A DNA stretch of 28,232 bases, from NCBI GenBank assembly GCA_031380225.1, contig JANNFX010000237.1, positions 1 through 28,232 of the forward strand, read 5' to 3'. The stretch's first letter is position 1. Each line of letters opens with the position of its first letter. Below the pieces are notes generated by a model that saw nothing but the letters and a program-made list of their open reading frames with translations, did no database searches and was not told the origin of the DNA. Both the position numbers and the translations under genes were made by a program. Of this stretch, positions 23,932 to 28,232 are shown piece after piece. This DNA comes from JANNFX01 sp031380225. Lineage in GTDB: Bacteria; Pseudomonadota; Alphaproteobacteria; Rhizobiales; Hyphomicrobiaceae.

Positions 23932-25863
23932 ATGAATTCGAATTTTCAGAAGTTAGCGATTTGGGTAGCATTGCTGGTTTTGTTGGCAGCGCTCTACAAC
24001 CTCGTGAACAGCGGGAACCAGACGCATCGGGACGAGAAATCTTATTCTGATTTCATTACTGCCGTCGAGCAAGGCAAGGTGACCGAAGTCACGTTGGCCG
24101 GAAACACTATTCACGGCAAGGTCAGTGACAGCCCGCAGGAATTCACCACCTACGCGCCAAATGACTCTGGCCTCGTCGAGCGCCTCGAAAAGAAGGGCGT
24201 CAAGATCAACGCTAAGCCGGCCGAGGAACAGATTTCACCGATGATGAGCATGCTCATCAATTGGTTCCCGATGCTGCTTCTGATAGGCGTCTGGGTGTTC
24301 TTTATGCGCCAGATGCAATCGGGCTCCGGCCGCGCTATGGGCTTCGGCAAAAGCCGCGCGAAACTGCTGACTGAACGCCAGGGCCGCGTAACGTTTGACG
24401 ACGTTGCCGGCGTCGATGAAGCCAAAGCCGATCTTGAAGAAATCGTCGAGTTCCTCCGCGATCCGCAAAAGTTCCAGCGCTTGGGCGGCCGCATCCCGCG
24501 TGGCGCGCTTCTCGTCGGCCCGCCAGGGACCGGTAAAACGCTGATCGCGCGCGCTGTTGCCGGCGAGGCCAACGTGCCGTTCTTCACGATTTCAGGTTCG
24601 GACTTTGTTGAAATGTTCGTCGGCGTCGGCGCGAGCCGCGTCCGCGATATGTTCGAACAAGCCAAGAAGAATGCGCCGTGCATTATTTTCATCGACGAAA
24701 TCGATGCCGTTGGCCGTCACCGCGGTGCCGGTCTTGGCGGCGGTAACGATGAGCGCGAGCAGACGCTGAACCAGTTGCTGGTTGAGATGGATGGTTTCGA
24801 AGCCAACGAAGGCATCATCATCGTCGCTGCTACCAACCGTCCGGACGTGCTCGACCCTGCGTTGCTGCGCCCCGGCCGCTTTGACCGTCAGATCATGGTT
24901 CCGAACCCCGATGTCGGCGGCCGTGAAAAAATCTTGAAGGTCCACATGAAGAAGGTGCCGCTGGCTCCTGACGTCGAAGCACGCATTATTGCGCGCGGCA
25001 CGCCTGGGTTCTCGGGTGCTGACCTCGCCAACCTTGTCAACGAAGCGGCGTTGTTGGCCGCGCGCCGCAACAAACGGCTTGTGACACAGGCCGAATTCGA
25101 AGATGCCAAAGACAAGGTCATGATGGGCGCCGAGCGCAAATCAATGGCGATGTCCGAGGAAGAAAAGACATTGACCGCTTATCACGAGGCCGGTCATGCG
25201 GTGGTTGGATTGTCGGTGCCGAAGGGCATCCCGGTTCACAAGGCGACCATTATTCCGCGCGGCCGTGCGCTGGGCATGGTGAAATTCCTCCCCGAAGGTG
25301 ACCGCTATTCGATGAAGTTTATCGAATACACGTCGCAGCTGACAGTTGCGATGGGTGGCCGCGTCGCTGAAGAATTGGTCTTCGGCAAGGAAAACATCAC
25401 GTCGGGTGCGTCGGGCGACATTCAGCAGGCGACCGCCATGGCTCGCGCTATGGTCACGCGTCTTGGGTATTCGGACGATCTTGGCACCGTCATGTACGGC
25501 GACAACCAGGAAGAAGTATTCCTCGGCATGTCAATGGGACGTCACGCGCAAATCTCGGAAGCCACAGCCCAAAAGATCGACGCGGAAGTACGCCGCTTGG
25601 TCAGCCAGGGTTACGAGGACGCCCGCAAGATCTTGACCGAAAAACGCGATCAGCTCGAAGCGGTCGCGCTGGCGCTGCTCGAACTCGAAACACTGACGGG
25701 CGAAGAGATCAAAGGCTTGATGGCCGGCCGTCCCGTTTCGCGGCCGAACTCGGACGGTAGCGATGGCACGAAAGGTCCGGCGTCGTCGGCCGTTCCATCA
25801 GCTGGCGTATCAAAGACACGCGAAGAACCGGGCACCGGCGGTATGGAACCACAGCCGACATAG
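23932..25863 (+). CDS. ftsH: ATP-dependent zinc metalloprotease FtsH
   Basis: FtsH is a membrane-bound hexameric AAA+ protease that removes damaged membrane proteins and regulatory substrates. The 643-residue protein has two membrane helices (about 7-24 and 105-125) flanking a periplasmic segment. The AAA+ module has Walker A GPPGTGKT (196-203), Walker B IIFIDEIDAVG and the second-region-of-homology arginines in RPGRFDRQI. The FVGVGASRVRDMF pore loop is present. The zinc site is HEAGH at 418-422, with the third ligand in the downstream helix. AGGA precedes the ATG. Its TAG stop codon forms the first three bases of a 64-nt hairpin. A terminator follows about 160 bases later, after two such hairpins. 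Confidence 0.98.
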   Translation: MNSNFQKLAIWVALLVLLAALYNLVNSGNQTHRDEKSYSDFITAVEQGKVTEVTLAGNTIHGKVSDSPQEFTTYAPNDSGLVERLEKKGVKINAKPAEEQISPMMSMLINWFPMLLLIGVWVFFMRQMQSGSGRAMGFGKSRAKLLTERQGRVTFDDVAGVDEAKADLEEIVEFLRDPQKFQRLGGRIPRGALLVGPPGTGKTLIARAVAGEANVPFFTISGSDFVEMFVGVGASRVRDMFEQAKKNAPCIIFIDEIDAVGRHRGAGLGGGNDEREQTLNQLLVEMDGFEANEGIIIVAATNRPDVLDPALLRPGRFDRQIMVPNPDVGGREKILKVHMKKVPLAPDVEARIIARGTPGFSGADLANLVNEAALLAARRNKRLVTQAEFEDAKDKVMMGAERKSMAMSEEEKTLTAYHEAGHAVVGLSVPKGIPVHKATIIPRGRALGMVKFLPEGDRYSMKFIEYTSQLTVAMGGRVAEELVFGKENITSGASGDIQQATAMARAMVTRLGYSDDLGTVMYGDNQEEVFLGMSMGRHAQISEATAQKIDAEVRRLVSQGYEDARKILTEKRDQLEAVALALLELETLTGEEIKGLMAGRPVSRPNSDGSDGTKGPASSAVPSAGVSKTREEPGTGGMEPQPT

Positions 25864-25924
25864 AGCGTGATCGTTTGAGATGGGATCGCAGGGCGATTCC
25901 ATCTCAAACGTGAATCACGCTCTA
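25861..25924 (+). repeat. 64-nt framed hairpin, copy 1 (overlaps ftsH stop codon)
   Basis: The outer stem TAGAGCGTGAT / ATCACGCTCTA is a perfect 11 bp. An asymmetric bulge follows: one C on the 5' side, GTGA on the 3' side. The inner stem of 17 bp (GTTTGAGATGGGATCGC and its partner, one wobble) closes on a 3-base AGG loop. The first three bases are the ftsH stop codon. Confidence 0.9.
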
Positions 25925-25935
25925 CAGTATTGATT

Positions 25936-25999
25936 TAGAGTGCGATTCACGTCTTTAATTGAAGAGCGCTGCGCTTCAATTAAAGACGATCGTACTCTA
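25936..25999 (-). repeat. 64-nt framed hairpin, copy 2 (opposite orientation)
   Basis: Read on the minus strand it has the same architecture as copy 1: an 11-bp outer stem TAGAGTACGAT with one wobble, the same C / GTGA bulge, a 17-bp inner stem with one mismatch, a 3-base loop, and a total of 64 nt. The inner stem sequence (GTCTTTAATTGAAGCGC and partner) shares only its closing GT/AC and GC/GC ends with copy 1. The two copies are 11 bases apart. Confidence 0.9.
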
Positions 26000-26023
26000 G
26001 GCGTTGCGCGGCGATATGAATTT

Positions 26024-26061
26024 AAGCAGCCTCCCGGCCCCCCTGGAGGCTGCTTCGTTTT
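26024..26061 (+). terminator. Rho-independent terminator after ftsH
   Basis: AAGCAGCCTCC and GGAGGCTGCTT form a perfect 11-bp stem with a 10-base C-rich loop. CGTTTT follows. It ends 14 bases before the folP start, so folP needs read-through or an internal promoter. Confidence 0.85.
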
Positions 26062-26075
26062 GAGAGGGCCGCCGT

Positions 26076-27191
26076 ATGATCCGCACCCATTACCTGCGCC
26101 CGATTCCGTGCTTGGGATTTGATCGCGCGCGGCACGACGCGCAGCACTCCGAAGTCATCGAGCCGATCGCCGGGCAAACGCACGTTGGCTTTACGCATTT
26201 GGAATTGATCGAGCGCCGCGACGGCGCGCCACCCTGTGTGCGGTTTATCGGCTCATCGGGGGCGGGTGGATTTTCAAACCAGGACTGGCATCATCCGCCG
26301 TCTAATGGCAACCAAATGTGGGAGACATTTGAAGCCCTCATCAAGCCGCGCGCCAGCTTTGCCGGGCTCAGCATGGACCGGCCGCGGATCATGGGCATTG
26401 TCAATGTCACGCCCGATAGCTTTTCCGATGGTGGCAGACTGACGTCGGTCAACGCGGCCGTCGATCATGCCCTGAAGCTCGCTGATGAAGGCGCGGATAT
26501 TCTGGACATCGGTGGTGAGAGCACACGGCCCGGCTCGGATGCTGTCGCGCTTGACGAGGAACTGGAGCGGGTGCTGCCGGTGCTCGAAGCGCTGCGGCCC
26601 AAAACCAAAGCTAAAATTTCAATTGACACCCGCAAGGCCGAAGTGATGCGGCGCGCGGCAGCGGCGGGCGCCGATATTCTGAATGACGTTTCAGCATTGA
26701 CCCATGATCCGAAAGCGCTGGTTGTCGCGGCCAAAACCGGATTGCCAGTGATGCTGATGCACGCGCAGGGCGATCCCAAAACCATGAATGTCGACCCTCA
26801 GTATTATGACGTGACGCTCGACGTGTTCGATTTCTTGGAGAGCCGCATAGCCGCCTGCGTCGCGGCCGGTGTTCCAAAGGCAAACATTGCCGTTGATCCC
26901 GGCATTGGCTTCGGCAAACATTTGCATCACAACATTGCAGTCTTGAATGCGATGAGCCTCTACCATGGCCTCGGGGTGCCGGTGCTGCTCGGCGCATCGC
27001 GCAAAAAACTCATTGGCCAACTGTGCAACGTCGAAAATCCGGCTGATCGCGTTGCAGGTTCCATCGCCGCTGCGCTATCAAGTGTAGCGCAGGGCGTGCA
27101 AATTATCCGCGTTCACGATGTTGCCGCGACGCGTCAAGCCATCTCCGTCTGGCGCGCGGCGTTGGGCGGCACTGAAAAGGGGCTGGCATAG
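26076..27191 (+). CDS. folP: Dihydropteroate synthase with N-terminal extension
   Basis: FolP joins para-aminobenzoate to the pterin pyrophosphate in folate synthesis and is the sulfonamide target. The catalytic TIM barrel starts around residue 104 with MGIVNVTPDSFSDGG (106-120). It continues with DIGGESTRPG (144-153), SIDTRKAEV, the NDVSAL strand, DPGIGFGK and LLGASRKKLIG, and ends with a RVHDV motif. All family signatures are intact. The first ~100 residues (YLRPIPCLGFD..., GFTHLELIERRDG...) lie outside the usual ~280-residue enzyme and match nothing I can name. ATG 26076 has GAGAGGG ahead; internal ATGs at 26316 or 26373 would give a normal-length enzyme but lack clear ribosome sites. Confidence 0.93.
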   Translation: MIRTHYLRPIPCLGFDRARHDAQHSEVIEPIAGQTHVGFTHLELIERRDGAPPCVRFIGSSGAGGFSNQDWHHPPSNGNQMWETFEALIKPRASFAGLSMDRPRIMGIVNVTPDSFSDGGRLTSVNAAVDHALKLADEGADILDIGGESTRPGSDAVALDEELERVLPVLEALRPKTKAKISIDTRKAEVMRRAAAAGADILNDVSALTHDPKALVVAAKTGLPVMLMHAQGDPKTMNVDPQYYDVTLDVFDFLESRIAACVAAGVPKANIAVDPGIGFGKHLHHNIAVLNAMSLYHGLGVPVLLGASRKKLIGQLCNVENPADRVAGSIAAALSSVAQGVQIIRVHDVAATRQAISVWRAALGGTEKGLA

Positions 27192-27200
27192 CTAGAAACC

Positions 27201-27950
27201 ATGACCGAGTTTGACCTCACCATCCTAGCGAGTTTATTCTTTATCGCTGCCACGCTTTACACCTCTGTCGGGCATGCGGGAGCGTCGGGCTATATCGCGG
27301 CCATGGCGTTGATGAGTGTTCCAGCAGTGGTGATGAAACCGACCTCGCTGGCGGTCAATATTTTGGTGGCTACGCTCGCCACCGCGCGCTGGACTAGTCT
27401 CGGCCGGACGCTCGATTGGCGCGCTCTGTTGCCGCTCGTGGCGGGCTCTATTCCGGCCGCGTACTTTGCCGGCAAATATCAATTGTCAGATCAGCATTAC
27501 CGCTGGCTAGTCGGCGCGCTGTTGTTGGCGGCGGGCATAAAGTTCTTATTGAAACCGGGGCCTGACCCGGAACAGGGCTTAAAACCCGGCGATATTTCGT
27601 GGTCCGCGGGCGTCCCGGTTGGCGCTGTCGTTGGCGGTCTCTCTGGATTGACAGGCACGGGTGGCGGCATATTTCTATCACCACTGCTGATGCTATCGGG
27701 CCGGGCTGGCATCCGCCAAGTCTCAGGGTTGACGGCCCCGTTTATTCTATTGAATTCGATGGCCGCCCTGGCCGGCAATGTTCAGTCGTTGCAAAGTCTG
27801 CCGCGTGAGTTGCCTGTGTTGATGGTTGCAGCCTTGGCCGGCGCGGTCGTTGGAACCCAGGTTGGTCTCAAATGGGTGACGACCGCGACCCTGCAGCGAT
27901 TGGTCGGCGTGGTGCTTTTGATCGCTGCTGGCAAATTCTTGTTCAGTTAG
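27201..27950 (+). CDS. TauE/SafE-family membrane permease
   Basis: This 249-residue polytopic inner-membrane protein has about eight hydrophobic helices. It has the two-fold repeated layout of the TauE/SafE family, which includes sulfite, sulfoacetate and other anion exporters. Helix-associated motifs are TSVGHAGASGY near residue 22 and GGLSGLTGTGGGIFLSPLLM near residue 145, one in each half. It starts 9 bases after the folP stop codon and is probably co-transcribed with it, although no metabolic link is evident. The substrate cannot be told from sequence. Confidence 0.88.
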   Translation: MTEFDLTILASLFFIAATLYTSVGHAGASGYIAAMALMSVPAVVMKPTSLAVNILVATLATARWTSLGRTLDWRALLPLVAGSIPAAYFAGKYQLSDQHYRWLVGALLLAAGIKFLLKPGPDPEQGLKPGDISWSAGVPVGAVVGGLSGLTGTGGGIFLSPLLMLSGRAGIRQVSGLTAPFILLNSMAALAGNVQSLQSLPRELPVLMVAALAGAVVGTQVGLKWVTTATLQRLVGVVLLIAAGKFLFS

Positions 27951-28038
27951 TCGCAGGCCTTTCAGCCGGCACAGTTGACCTTGCGGCACCGGCCGTGGTG
28001 TGGGATGGCACGCGGACCGAGTGTGTTGGACACGACCT

Positions 28039-28232
28039 ATGTTAATCGATCACCATTGTCATATTGATCGCCATGAATTTGCGGCTGACCGCCGAGCTTT
28101 CGTGGCGCGGGCACACGGCGCAGGCGTGGCGGCTATGGTGACCATTTCAACGCGCATTCGCCGCTTCCACGAGATCACCGCCGTCATTGAAGCGTTCCCG
28201 CAAGTCTATGGATCGGTCGGCACCCATCCCCA
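28039..28232 (+). CDS. TatD-family metal-dependent hydrolase (5' part only)
   Basis: Only the first 64 codons are in the window. The start MLIDHHCHIDRHEF carries the HxH metal-binding motif of TatD-type nucleases. The segment ending VYGSVGTHPH matches the conserved GxHPH strand of the same superfamily. TTGGA lies about nine bases ahead of the ATG at 28039. TatD proteins are cytoplasmic 3'-5' DNases or related phosphohydrolases; the specific role cannot be set from this fragment. Confidence 0.85.
   Translation, partial: MLIDHHCHIDRHEFAADRRAFVARAHGAGVAAMVTISTRIRRFHEITAVIEAFPQVYGSVGTHP

Noticed and set aside
23850..24050. Short ORF starting ATG after GAGGAG, overlapping the ftsH start
   Set aside because: The ribosome-site spacing is only 1-2 bases, and the frame then runs inside ftsH out of phase. 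There is no conserved or protein-like sequence; a leader-peptide role cannot be excluded but is unsupported.

Overview
The window is chromosomal DNA from an alphaproteobacterium, most likely of the order Hyphomicrobiales. The evidence is the tolQ-tolR-tolA / tolB / pal / cpoB / tilS / ftsH / folP gene order, a glnB-glnA pair behind a sigma-54-type promoter, a cobalamin-dependent methylmalonyl-CoA mutase, high GC content and rhizobial-style intergenic palindromes. Genus is not decided. Nearly all of it is core genome: I see no prophage, transposase, CRISPR array, tRNA or rRNA.

Left part (1-8.5 kb): a methylmalonyl-CoA mutase gene cut by the window edge; a secreted protein of unknown function; a SpeD-family pyruvoyl decarboxylase converging on it; then, on the minus strand, glnB-glnA with a GG-N10-GC sigma-54 promoter ahead of glnB and a duplicated terminator cassette after glnA. 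Divergent from glnB is a bifunctional NAD(P)H-hydrate repair enzyme.

Middle part (7.5-13.5 kb): a cyclic-di-GMP pair, namely a PilZ protein with an unrecognised 200-residue N-terminal region followed 40 nt later by a MASE1-PAS-PAS-GGDEF-EAL protein with intact catalytic motifs. Then come a GFA-type zinc protein, a head-to-head pair of REP-like palindromes, and an EpmA/PoxA-type EF-P lysyltransferase.

Right part (13.7-28.2 kb): the Tol-Pal envelope locus, split into several transcription units by terminators (tolQRA plus a one-TM protein; tolB; two tiny duplicated lipoprotein genes; pal). After pal lies a 740-bp gene-free stretch with a ~400-bp nested inverted repeat, then a second Pal-like TPR-OmpA protein, cpoB, tilS, ftsH, a folP with a ~100-residue N-terminal extension, a TauE/SafE permease and the start of a TatD-family hydrolase gene. 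TolQRA uses the proton gradient to drive TolB/Pal cycling at the division septum. CpoB links that machine to peptidoglycan synthesis. The two mini-lipoproteins and the second Pal-like protein look like lineage-specific additions to it.

The least ordinary signals are (1) two 64-nt hairpins behind ftsH that share an outer stem and asymmetric bulge but have unrelated inner stems; (2) the pair of 40-44 residue lipoproteins between tolB and pal, under clear protein-level constraint; and (3) the nested palindromes at 12.1-12.3 kb and 19.7-20.1 kb.
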